From UBA6627 sp965248675 (lineage in GTDB: Bacteria; Chloroflexota; Dehalococcoidia; UBA2979): a stretch of DNA of 64,000 nt. Positions 36,532-44,200 of the stretch are shown in pieces. A model generated the notes under the pieces. It worked only from the letters and a program-made list of their open reading frames with translations, was not told where the DNA came from and made no database searches. How positions within the stretch are numbered: position 1 is the first letter of the stretch; the number at the start of each line of letters is the position of its first letter. Made by a program: the position numbers and the translations under genes. Location: positions 558,001 to 622,000 of the forward strand of contig CBDFJZ010000008.1 of assembly GCA_965248675.1 (NCBI GenBank), written 5' to 3'.

Positions 36532-37538
36532 GACCCGAACAGCTCCGGGTAGAGGAGCGCGGCGACCTCCTCGATGGCGGCGACGATGCGCGGTCCGGGG
36601 CGGTTGCCGATGTCGGGATTTACCGGGTACAAGCGCCCGTTGACGACGGCGTCGATCGCGTCCCAGCCAGGGCGAGCGGCGACGGTCGCCGGGTCGGCGC
36701 CGAACGCGGCGTCGGCCAGCAGGACCACCTCGGGATTCGCTTCAATCAACGCCTCGGCGGTGAGCTGCGGGAAGGGAGACTGGGCGCCGTGGGCGACGTT
36801 CGAGGCCTTGAGCAGCGTCAGGTAGCCGCCGACGAAGGTGTTCGGACCGACGGTGAAGAGGCTGTCGCTCAGCTCGTAGAAGACGCGCGGACCTTCCTCG
36901 ATGCCCGCGATCGCCTCCTCGACGGCGTCGATGCGTGCCTGCATGTCCGCGATCAAGGCCTCGGCTTCGGCCTGGTGGCCGGTGACCTGCCCGAGGAGCG
37001 CGATGTTGTCGAGGACGCCCTGGACGCTGTCGGGCTCGCGGTTGAAGAGGACGACGAGATCCAGGCCACGGAACTGCTCGATCGACTGCTGCTGGTTCGT
37101 CGCCATGATCACGAGATCGGGATCGAGGCTGAGCGAGCGCTCGGGGTCAGGCGCCGTATAAGCCACACGCTCGAGGCTCGCCGTCTCCGCCGGGAAGTCG
37201 GAGAACTCATCGGCGGCGATCACCTGGGCGCCGGCGCCGATCGCGAACAGGATCTCGGTCGCACCAGGCGAGAACGAGATGATCCGCGAGGGAGGTTCGG
37301 CTAACTCCAACTCGAAGCCGTCCGAGTCGGTGACCACCAATGGTGGCGGCGCCTCGGTGGTGGTCGGCTCGGGGGTGCCGGCCGCCTCGGTGGGCGCCGG
37401 CGTCGCCCGCTCCGCGGGGGCGGCCGTCGGCGTTGAAGATGCCCCGCTGGTGCACGCGCTGAAGGCGAGTGCCAGCAGCGCTGACACGGCGATGAACGCG
37501 GGCCCCGCGGCCCTCACTCTCCTCGGAACGAAGCTCAA
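36528..37538 (-). CDS. btuF: Corrinoid-binding lipoprotein (BtuF-like)
   Basis: 336 residues from TTG 37538, preceded by GGAGGG at 8 bases; upstream in-frame starts lie inside the riboswitch leader. Signal peptide with lipobox ALAFSAC, a Thr/Pro/Ala linker of about 45 residues, then the helical-backbone binding fold: PSRIISFSPGATEILFAIG, DLVIMATNQQQSIEQF, PGWDAIDAVVNGRLYPVN. First gene of the btuFCD operon. Confidence 0.9.
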   Translation of the reverse strand: MSFVPRRVRAAGPAFIAVSALLALAFSACTSGASSTPTAAPAERATPAPTEAAGTPEPTTTEAPPPLVVTDSDGFELELAEPPSRIISFSPGATEILFAIGAGAQVIAADEFSDFPAETASLERVAYTAPDPERSLSLDPDLVIMATNQQQSIEQFRGLDLVVLFNREPDSVQGVLDNIALLGQVTGHQAEAEALIADMQARIDAVEEAIAGIEEGPRVFYELSDSLFTVGPNTFVGGYLTLLKASNVAHGAQSPFPQLTAEALIEANPEVVLLADAAFGADPATVAARPGWDAIDAVVNGRLYPVNPDIGNRPGPRIVAAIEEVAALLYPELFGS

Positions 37539-37546
37539 TTCGAAGT

Positions 37547-37562
37547 CCCTCCTCGAGGAGGG
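37547..37562 (-). promoter_or_regulatory. Perfect palindrome that can hide the btuF ribosome site
   Basis: CCCTCCTCGAGGAGGG is a 16-base perfect palindrome: a six-pair stem with loop TCGA. Its 3' arm, GGAGGG, is the Shine-Dalgarno sequence of the btuF TTG start 8 bases downstream. It could sequester the ribosome site in the leader RNA. Confidence 0.5.
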
Positions 37563-37566
37563 GCAC

Positions 37567-37591
37567 AAAAAGCCCCTCCGGGGCGAGGGGC
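37567..37591 (-). terminator. Riboswitch-controlled intrinsic terminator
   Basis: On the minus strand GCCCCTC (37591-37585) pairs with GAGGGGC (37578-37572) around a six-base GC-rich loop, followed by TTTTT (37571-37567). It lies between the cobalamin element and btuF, as expected of a transcriptional OFF switch. A possible competing stem upstream pairs ATGCGGG with CCCGCAT around 37605-37631. Confidence 0.8.
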
Positions 37592-37654
37592 AGGTGTGAT
37601 GGCGGATGCGGGGCCCGCGGCGCTCCCGCATGCCGTCGCCTGTCCTCGCAGGTT

Positions 37655-37790
37655 CGACAATGACGCGGGCCGGTGTTCTGGCTCGCCGCTGCTCGGGAGC
37701 GACCCGATCAGCGACTCACAGTTGCGGGACAGCGCCGGATTTGCACCGGTCTTCCCCGATCACCGCGTGTGACCGAGGCAGCATATCAGC
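37655..37790 (-). ncRNA. Cobalamin riboswitch
   Basis: The minus strand carries the B12-element core: GGGGAAGACCGGTGCAAATC, then CCGGCGCTGTCCCGCAACTG followed by TGAG (about 37758-37712), and the downstream GAGCCAGAACACCGGCC box (about 37684-37668). These match the consensus of AdoCbl/MeCbl aptamers. It precedes a terminator and the btuFCD operon, so corrinoid binding should stop importer expression. Outer boundaries are approximate. Confidence 0.93.
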
Positions 37791-37836
37791 CGTGGCTCGA
37801 ACGCTGGAGCGATCGACGGCTGCGGGCCTCGGATGG

Positions 37837-38724
37837 TCAGCCGCGCAGCCGCGTCTCCGCGACCTCGGGGTTGCGTCGCGCGAGGATGTTGTCGAAGCGG
37901 ACTCGGAGGTTCGCGTCCTGGGTCTCGTGGGTGAGGATGTAGAACTGGTCGTCGTTGATCGCGACGAAGACCTTCTCCGCGATCTCCGAGGGGTCCTGGC
38001 CGGTGTCGCCGATGCGGGCGGCCCAGTCAGAGGCTCGCTTAGCGGTCTCGTCCGCATCGAGGCGAAGGATGTCGGCCTCGAGTCGGTCGTCGGGGCGGTT
38101 GCGACCGGCGGCGGCGATGCGGGTGCGGACGCCGCCCGGGCAGAGGACCGACGTACCGACCTGCGCGCCGGCGTCGCGGAGGTGGAAGTAGAGCGCCTCG
38201 GAAAGGCGCACGACGCCGTGCTTCGAGACGCCGTAGACGCCGAGCGTGCCGCCGGTGGTGAGACCGGCGGTGGAGGCGGTGTTGACGATGTGCCCAGGCT
38301 CGTCCTGGGCGAGCATGATCGGGGTGAAGATGCGGACGCCGTGGATGACGCCCCAGAGATTGACGTCGATGGTCCACTGCCAGTCGCTGAGCGGCTGTTC
38401 CCAGAGGTACTGATCGCGGTCGCCGACGATTGAGCCGCCGGCGACGACGCCGGCGTTGTTGCAGAGGATGTGGACGCCGCCATACGCCTCGAGCGTGCGG
38501 TCGGCGAGGTCCTGGATCGCGGCCTCGGTCGAGACGTCACAGCGCACACCAAGCACGTCGTGCTCGGCCTGGCGCATCTCGGTGACGGCGGCATTGAGCG
38601 CCTGCTCCTCCACGTCGCCGAGGACGACTTTCATACCCGCCTCGGCGAAGCGATCGGCCATCGCGCGGCCAATGCCGCTGGCGGCGCCGGTGACGACGGC
38701 GACCTTGCCCTCGAACTCACGCAT
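37837..38724 (-). CDS. Short-chain dehydrogenase/reductase
   Basis: 295 residues. Classical SDR with NAD(P) site VVTGAASGIGRAMADRF, Asp at the end of beta-2 (VLGDVEE, suggesting NAD preference), LCNNAGVV, the catalytic Ser in IVNTASTAGL, and Tyr/Lys in YGVSKHGVVRL. A C-terminal extension of about 40 residues (FYILTHETQDANLRVRFDNI) is shared with a subgroup of SDRs that act on alcohols or steroid-like substrates. Substrate unknown. AAGGA lies before the ATG. Confidence 0.92.
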   Translation of the reverse strand: MREFEGKVAVVTGAASGIGRAMADRFAEAGMKVVLGDVEEQALNAAVTEMRQAEHDVLGVRCDVSTEAAIQDLADRTLEAYGGVHILCNNAGVVAGGSIVGDRDQYLWEQPLSDWQWTIDVNLWGVIHGVRIFTPIMLAQDEPGHIVNTASTAGLTTGGTLGVYGVSKHGVVRLSEALYFHLRDAGAQVGTSVLCPGGVRTRIAAAGRNRPDDRLEADILRLDADETAKRASDWAARIGDTGQDPSEIAEKVFVAINDDQFYILTHETQDANLRVRFDNILARRNPEVAETRLRG

Positions 38725-38799
38725 CTGACTGTCCTTTCGAATCGGGTCTTTCGAATCGGGCCTTCCGCGCGCTCGCGTTGGCCTGCTCTGGCTTCCGTG

Positions 38800-39444
38800 T
38801 CAGCTCATGGCAACGAGGCGAACGAAGACGTTCAGCCCCCAGTGAATGAGGAACGGGTAGAGGAAGGATTTGGTGCGCCAGGCGACCCAGCCGAAGCCGG
38901 CGCCGCCGATGACGGTCGTCATCGTCTCGAGCTCCGGCTTGCCGATGTGTGCCATCGCGAAGGGAACGGCCTGAATGATGATCGCGGAGGGGCCGATCAC
39001 GCGGTACATGCCGAACAACAGGAACCCTCGGAAGAGGAACTCCTAGCCGAAGAGATCGACGCCGGACACGAGGATCACGTCCAGCGCGCTGCGCTCACTC
39101 CTGGCGTAGTACGCCCACACCTCGGAGGTGTTGGCGGCGATGAAGAGGATCGGGGCGAGGACGAGGAGCACACCAGCGGTCCACTTCAGCCCGGCCCGCC
39201 AATCGCCGAGGCGAAAGCCGTAGTCGCGCAGCGAGTCGCGGAAGACGAGGGTGACGAGCGCGACCGGGATGACGAGGAAGAGCAGCAAGCTCTCGGCCGC
39301 CGCGCTCCGCAGCGAGCTGCTGAGCGCGTCCACCGGCACGACGGCGTGGTAGTCGTCGACGAGCAGCAGCATCGTGCTTGCGAGGACGATCACGTTGAGC
39401 CGGACGTCGAGCTTGACGCCGAGGATCGTCACTTCGTCGCGCAT
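38800..39444 (-). CDS. CPBP intramembrane glutamic protease with TAG at the catalytic Glu
   Basis: About 214 codons with several membrane helices (LNVIVLASTMLLLV, LLLFLVIPVALVTLVF, GVLLVLAPILFIAAN). After LVSGVDLFG the frame hits TAG (39045-39043, codon 134) and continues EFLFRGFLLFGMYRVI, then FAMAHIGKPELE and FLIHWGLNVFVRL. These are the CPBP (Abi/Rce1) motifs EExxxR, FxxxH and the late His-Asn box. The stop replaces the first Glu of EExxxR, the catalytic residue, and GAG-to-TAG is a one-base change. Unless suppressed, no active protease is made. ATG 39444 is preceded by GGGGAGC. Confidence 0.78.
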
Positions 39445-39549
39445 CCTGTTGCTCCCCGCGTTCGCGATCGATCGCGGCGCCATGATATGCAGCCGGTACG
39501 CACGACTCGCGCCGGTGCCTCGACGTTGCGTCCGAGAAGGAGCTTCCCC

Positions 39550-40690
39550 ATGGCCTCGAAGTTCGAGCGACAGCTCGAGGCGGCGGTGGACGCGACCCTC
39601 GAAGAGGCGGTCCGGGTGGCCGAGATCGCCGCCCCGACGTTCGAGGAGCACGAGCGGGCGCGCTATGTGGAGCAGCGGTTCGCGGCGATCGGCGGCTGGG
39701 GCTCGCTGACACGCGACCGGATGGGGAACGTCGTGGCGATCCGTCGAGGCGAACGCGGCCGGGGAGGGGTGCTGGCGGCCGCGCACCTCGACACGATGTT
39801 CCCGGACACCGAGGTTTCGATCCGCAGAGCGCGTGGGAAGCTGCTCGGGCCCGGGATCGGCGACAACGCGCTTTCGGTCGCCGCCGTGCTGAGCGTGGGC
39901 GCGGCGTTGCAGGCGGCGCCGCCTCGAGGTGTCGGCGACATCCTGCTCGCTGCCAACGCGGGCGAGGAAGGGCGCGGCGATCTGCGTGGTATGCGGGCGA
40001 TCTGCAAGAACTTCGGCGGTCAGTTCGACCGCGTCATCGCGGTGGAGGGGCTTGCCCGCGATCGCGTGCAGACCGGGTTCGTCGGCAGCAACCGCTACGA
40101 GCTGACGGTGCGGACCGAGGGCGGCCACTCCTGGGGCGCGTACGGGCGGCCGAACGCGATCCAGTTGCTGGCCGGTGCGATCGCGGCGCTGGACCCGATC
40201 TTCCCGGCGGTCGGCGCCGAACCGAAGACGACGATGAGCGTCGGCCTGATCCGCGGGGGGCGGTCGGTGAACACGATCGCGCCGGACGCGACGGCGGAGA
40301 TCGATCTGCGGTCGGAGGACACGAACGTCCTGGAGGCGTTGGACCGGGCGATGAAGCGTGCAGTCCGCGGCGCGATCGACGCGCGACAGGGGGAGCTGAC
40401 GATCAAGCGGATCGGCCGGCGTCCGGCCGGGAGCATAGAGCATAACGATCCACTCGTGGCAGCGATCCTCAAGGCGCGTCGTGACAGCGTCCTGCAGCCG
40501 CCGACGTTCAACAGCGGGAGCACTGACGCGAACCACGCGATCGGCCTCGGGATCCCCGCGACGTGCGTCGGCGTGACCAATGGCGGCGAGGCACACGCCT
40601 CGGGAGTGGATCAGCACGGGGGCGGTGCGGGACGGACTGCCGTACATCGGGCGCGCGATCGTGAACGCGGCGCGGCTCGGAAGGCGGTGA
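39550..40690 (+). CDS. M20-family zinc peptidase with a late frameshift
   Basis: About 380 codons. M20 metallopeptidase: first ligand region AAHLDTMFP (His-x-Asp), bridging Asp in GPGIGDNALSVAAVL, catalytic Glu pair NAGEEGRGDL, a dimerisation domain (VGSNRYELTVRTEGGHSWG) and the last ligand region GSTDANHAIGLGIP. Near 40594 the frame must shift by +1: the first frame reads GGEAHASG, while the next frame reads TPREWISTGAVRDGLPYIGR to TGA at 40690, which is the expected end. The lesion is in the short CACAC run, where a two-base loss restores HTPREW. Peptidase T- or CPG2-like; substrate unknown. Confidence 0.82.
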
Positions 40691-40758
40691 TGAGCGCCAT
40701 CTCCCGACAGCCTGGGTCCGTCAGGGAAAGCCCGACTCCAGCGGCCACCCGCGCTCCG

Positions 40759-40764
40759 TATGCT
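40759..40764 (+). promoter_or_regulatory. Leaderless -10 element TATGCT
   Basis: TATGCT is followed by 7 bases (CCTCGTC) and the ATG at 40772, the same TANNNT-N7-ATG layout as at three other genes here. It decides the ATG at 40772 over the in-frame start at 40760. Confidence 0.45.
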
Positions 40765-40771
40765 CCTCGTC

Positions 40772-41668
40772 ATGCTCACCTCGACACGATTGCTCTTGCT
40801 CGGCACCGCGGCGCTGCTCGCGCTGGGGGTCGCGTGCGACGGCGGTGGCGGCGATCCCGAGGAGAACGTGCGCCGCGACGTCAACGCGATGTTCGATGCG
40901 GTCTTCGGCGAGGACCTGGACGTCGCCGAATTCGTGAAGTACTTCCCGGAAGAGTGCCCCCAGGACATCGGCGAGCTCGCGCTCGGCCTAGCGTTCGCGA
41001 TGGCCTTCATCGGCGAGTCAGAGATCGAGATCGAGATCACCGAGGTGGAGCTCCGCGACGACGACCGCGCGCTCGTGTCGATCAGCGGCTCCGGAGGGAT
41101 CCTCGACGCGTTTGGAAGCGACGGCGGGACCAGTCAGGACCTCTGGGTGGTGCAGGACGGCCGCTGGCGCACTACCGAAGACTGCGACGCGTTCGATGAC
41201 GAACGTGCGGCGCTCGGCCTCGATCAGACGGATGCCTCGGCCGGGCTCGGGAACGACGGCGGCCCGCCGGTCGCGGGTTCGATCGGTCAGCCGCTGCCGA
41301 TCGGAGACGTCACCGTGACGGTGCGTGGCGCTTCACGTTCAAGCGAGGCGGTGAGCTCCTTCAGCGACCCGCCGCAGGGCGTCTTCGTGATCGTCGAGCT
41401 ATCGCTGGCCAACAACGGACAGGCGCCGACCGACCCGTGGTCAGCGCTCCGTGTGCAGCTGTTCGACGATCGCGACCGGACCTGGGATTCCGCTGGTGTG
41501 CCGATCGATAACGTCGGCCCGGGGTTTTCCCAGGACTTCAGCGTGCGCTGGGACGTGCCGCTCGACGCCACGGGCTTCCGCGTGGTGGTCAGCGCGAGCC
41601 CGTTCAGCGACGTCGAGCTGCCCGATGACTTCGCCCCATGGGAGGTGGCACTGGGCGACGTTCAGTAA
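40772..41668 (+). CDS. Lipoprotein with C-terminal DUF4352-like domain
   Basis: 298 residues. Signal peptide RLLLLGTAALLALGVAC ends in a lipobox Cys. Residues about 25-130 form an acidic alpha/beta domain (NVRRDVNAMFDAVFGEDLDV). Residues about 170-298 form an immunoglobulin-like beta domain (VFVIVELSLANNGQAPTDPW, LDATGFRVVVSASPF) resembling DUF4352/telomeric-repeat-binding-factor-like domains common in Gram-positive and Chloroflexota lipoproteins. Probably a cell-surface protein of unknown role. Confidence 0.8.
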   Translation: MLTSTRLLLLGTAALLALGVACDGGGGDPEENVRRDVNAMFDAVFGEDLDVAEFVKYFPEECPQDIGELALGLAFAMAFIGESEIEIEITEVELRDDDRALVSISGSGGILDAFGSDGGTSQDLWVVQDGRWRTTEDCDAFDDERAALGLDQTDASAGLGNDGGPPVAGSIGQPLPIGDVTVTVRGASRSSEAVSSFSDPPQGVFVIVELSLANNGQAPTDPWSALRVQLFDDRDRTWDSAGVPIDNVGPGFSQDFSVRWDVPLDATGFRVVVSASPFSDVELPDDFAPWEVALGDVQ

Positions 41669-41686
41669 CGCAGAACTTCGAGGCGA

Positions 41687-42592
41687 CTAGTCGTTTGACT
41701 CGCCTTGCAGAAAGCGCTCGACGTCGCGCAGTACCTCGTCGGGAGACGGCAGCCCGTCGGAGTCGGCAGGGGTCTCAACGACCCCGCCCGTCATCTGCTC
41801 GACGATCGCCTCGTAACCGTCTTCGAGCTCGAGCACCGCGCGACGCAGATCGTCGGACTTCTCCATCTCCTCGTCGGCGCGCACGCCGAGCTGATCGGCG
41901 GCCTGCTGGAAGTCGTCGACGGGTGTGGTGGTGCCCGCCAGCCGGTCTACGGCCTGCGTCAGCGCCACCATCGCGTGCGGGTTCGGCACGACGCCGAGGT
42001 AGTTCGGGACCACGGCGGTCAACCCCGCCGTCGTACCGCCGCCGTTCGCGTGGAGCGCGCTCAGCATCCCGCCGAAGTCGACCGGTCCTCGATATGGCGT
42101 CTGGTTCGAGGTCAGGCCGAGTCGCGAGGCGATCTCGTCGTTCGCCGATGACAGCCGCATCACCGTCGGGCGGGTGTGCGGCACGGCCGCCGGCCATGTG
42201 CGTAGCACCAACAGATCGGCGATCGAGTGATCGCCAACGAAGCCGAGCAGCGAATCCGCGAACGCCTGCCAGCGTAGATGCGGCTCGATCCCGGCGAGCA
42301 CGACCACGTCTCGATCGCTGTCCTCGACACTGACGAGTCGCAGCTCGTTCTTCGGCCACTCGATGATTCGCTGTCCATCCTCGGGACGGACCGAGGGCGG
42401 CACGACGGTGTAGTCGTAGAACAAGTCGGCATCGAGATCCGCGACGATCTCGGCATCGTGGTACTGCGCGTATTGGGCGAGCGTCGCGGCGGCGGTCGAG
42501 TTGAAGCCGTTGCGCCGAACGAAGGTCGCGACGAAGAGCGGCGAGCGCAGCTCGCCCAGCTCGCGATGCATCCGCAACGCTGGTCGCTCCAT
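41687..42592 (-). CDS. PAC2-family protein (proteasome assembly chaperone-like)
   Basis: About 301 residues. The PAC2 fold is seen in PLFVATFVRRNGFNSTAAAT, ADLDADLFYDYTVVPPSVRP, VVVLAGIEPHLRW and the conserved switch to TAGLTAVVPNYLGVVPNPHA. Bacterial PAC2 proteins occur widely in Actinobacteria and relatives, with no firm function. GGGGAGG upstream supports a start at 42592 or GTG 42595; a longer frame begins at GTG 42631. A C-terminal acidic helical tail (ADEEMEKSDDLRRAVLELED) is typical. Confidence 0.85.
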   Translation of the reverse strand: MERPALRMHRELGELRSPLFVATFVRRNGFNSTAAATLAQYAQYHDAEIVADLDADLFYDYTVVPPSVRPEDGQRIIEWPKNELRLVSVEDSDRDVVVLAGIEPHLRWQAFADSLLGFVGDHSIADLLVLRTWPAAVPHTRPTVMRLSSANDEIASRLGLTSNQTPYRGPVDFGGMLSALHANGGGTTAGLTAVVPNYLGVVPNPHAMVALTQAVDRLAGTTTPVDDFQQAADQLGVRADEEMEKSDDLRRAVLELEDGYEAIVEQMTGGVVETPADSDGLPSPDEVLRDVERFLQGESND

Positions 42593-42723
42593 CACGACGT
42601 CGCCTCCCCGGTTGCTGCGCCGCCCGAACACGGCGGCGGGCAGCCCATCCTCGCACGTTAACGGTTGATCAGCCGAGACGCTCGCGCCTCAGCAGGTTCC
42701 CCACCAACGAGCGCCGCGGAACC

Positions 42724-44106
42724 TCAGTCGAACTCGTTGATCCGGGTCCACCGCATCAGCGCGAGCGCCACAACCAACACCCCGACTGCCGTGCTCCCGA
42801 ACGCCACCTGCGGTCCAATCGCGTCCGCCGCCAGGCCGACGGCGAAGGTGCCGAAGCTCGTCAGGCCCCAGCTCAGGGTGTACACGCTGGACACGCGACC
42901 TCGATACGCATCGCTGGTGTACGCCTGGATCAGCACGCTCGAGACGGCGAAGCGGGCAGTCTGGCCGAATCCCACCACCGTGAAAAACACCGCCGATACC
43001 CAGTAGATCGTGGAGGCGGAGAATCCGAGCAGGGCGACGCCCATGACGATTGAGGAGAGCATCATCACCCACGCTCGCCGACGGTTCGGCAGCGAGGCGA
43101 TCAGCAGCGAGCCGGCGAGCGCGCCGATCCCCGAGATGCTCAGCAGCGTCCCCACCGCGAGCGCGCCGCCGCCGAGCACGTCGTCCACGAATCCGGGCAG
43201 CAGGAAGAAGTACGGTATCGCGACAACCTCGAGGGCCAGGTTCACGACGAGGACGAGCGAGACGTCGCGGTTGCCTCGGATGTAGCGCAGCCCGTCGACG
43301 ACGTCGGACAGCGCGCCCTGCATCGATGTCGGATGCGCCTGCCGGCGCGGGGTGCGCGGCGACGTGCTGCGGGCGCCGCCGGTGCTGGAGACCGGGAAGA
43401 GGAACACGATTGCGGCTAGGTACATCACGCCCATCAGCAGGTAGACGTACTCAGCGCCCTCGACGCCCCGTCCCCCGCCGACCGCGGCGACGACCCAGCC
43501 GGCGAGCCCGGGCATCACGAGGCGCGCGGTGTTCATCCCGGCGGTCGACAACGCCGTCGCGTTCATCAGCCGCACCGTGCCGACGATCTCCGGGGTCATC
43601 GCCTGCCGCGCGGGCAACATCAGGGACATGGCGGTGCCCTGGACGACGGCCGCGATCATCAGATGGACGACGGCGACGTCGCCGCTGATCACGAGCGCCG
43701 CGATCACCAGCGCGTTCACGCCGTTCACGAACTGGCCGGCCTGGACGACCCACTTCTTCTGCGGCACGAGATCCGCGAGCACGCCCCCGGGCAGCGAGAA
43801 GATGATCTGCGGGATCGCGGTCGCGAGCGTGATCCCACCCAGCAGCGCATAGCTGCCCGTCAGTTGGAAGACCATCCAGCCACGGATGAACAGCTGCATG
43901 TTCATCGCGGTGAAGTGACCCATCAGCGAGGCGAAAAACCAGCGGTACTGCGGGTCCCTCAGCGATTCGAAGGTCTTGAGATCGAGGAGACGGGAGCGCC
44001 GCGAAACCGGCGGGGCCCGACCGGCCTGCCGTTCGGAGATGAGGCCGGCGTGGTCCGCCTCGGACGGGTCGGCGATCGCTGTGCGAGGGCGCTGCCGGGT
44101 TGCCAC
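42724..44106 (-). CDS. MFS transporter
   Basis: 460 residues with about 12 hydrophobic segments. A long N-terminal cytoplasmic stretch precedes FESLRDPQYRWFFASLMGHF and GWMVFQLTGSYALLGG, the MFS_3/enterobactin-exporter-like opening. The helix 2-3 loop is LPGGVLADLVPQKKW. A basic central loop (STSPRTPRRQAHPTSMQGAL) separates the halves. Start GTG 44106. Substrate unknown. Similar architecture to the MFS protein at 2254-3546. Confidence 0.87.
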   Translation of the reverse strand: MATRQRPRTAIADPSEADHAGLISERQAGRAPPVSRRSRLLDLKTFESLRDPQYRWFFASLMGHFTAMNMQLFIRGWMVFQLTGSYALLGGITLATAIPQIIFSLPGGVLADLVPQKKWVVQAGQFVNGVNALVIAALVISGDVAVVHLMIAAVVQGTAMSLMLPARQAMTPEIVGTVRLMNATALSTAGMNTARLVMPGLAGWVVAAVGGGRGVEGAEYVYLLMGVMYLAAIVFLFPVSSTGGARSTSPRTPRRQAHPTSMQGALSDVVDGLRYIRGNRDVSLVLVVNLALEVVAIPYFFLLPGFVDDVLGGGALAVGTLLSISGIGALAGSLLIASLPNRRRAWVMMLSSIVMGVALLGFSASTIYWVSAVFFTVVGFGQTARFAVSSVLIQAYTSDAYRGRVSSVYTLSWGLTSFGTFAVGLAADAIGPQVAFGSTAVGVLVVALALMRWTRINEFD

Positions 44107-44200
44107 GCTGCTGCCGTTCGTGGGCGCGCGTTGAGGGCGCCACCGCCCCCACGTTAGCCGACGCGCACGGAATCCCTTCGGCGGGCAGCGCTTCGGGCCG

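Noticed and set aside
39043..41040. 665-residue minus-strand frame
   Set aside because: Only its last 133 codons (the CPBP protease start) are real; the rest is antisense to the M20 peptidase and the lipoprotein.
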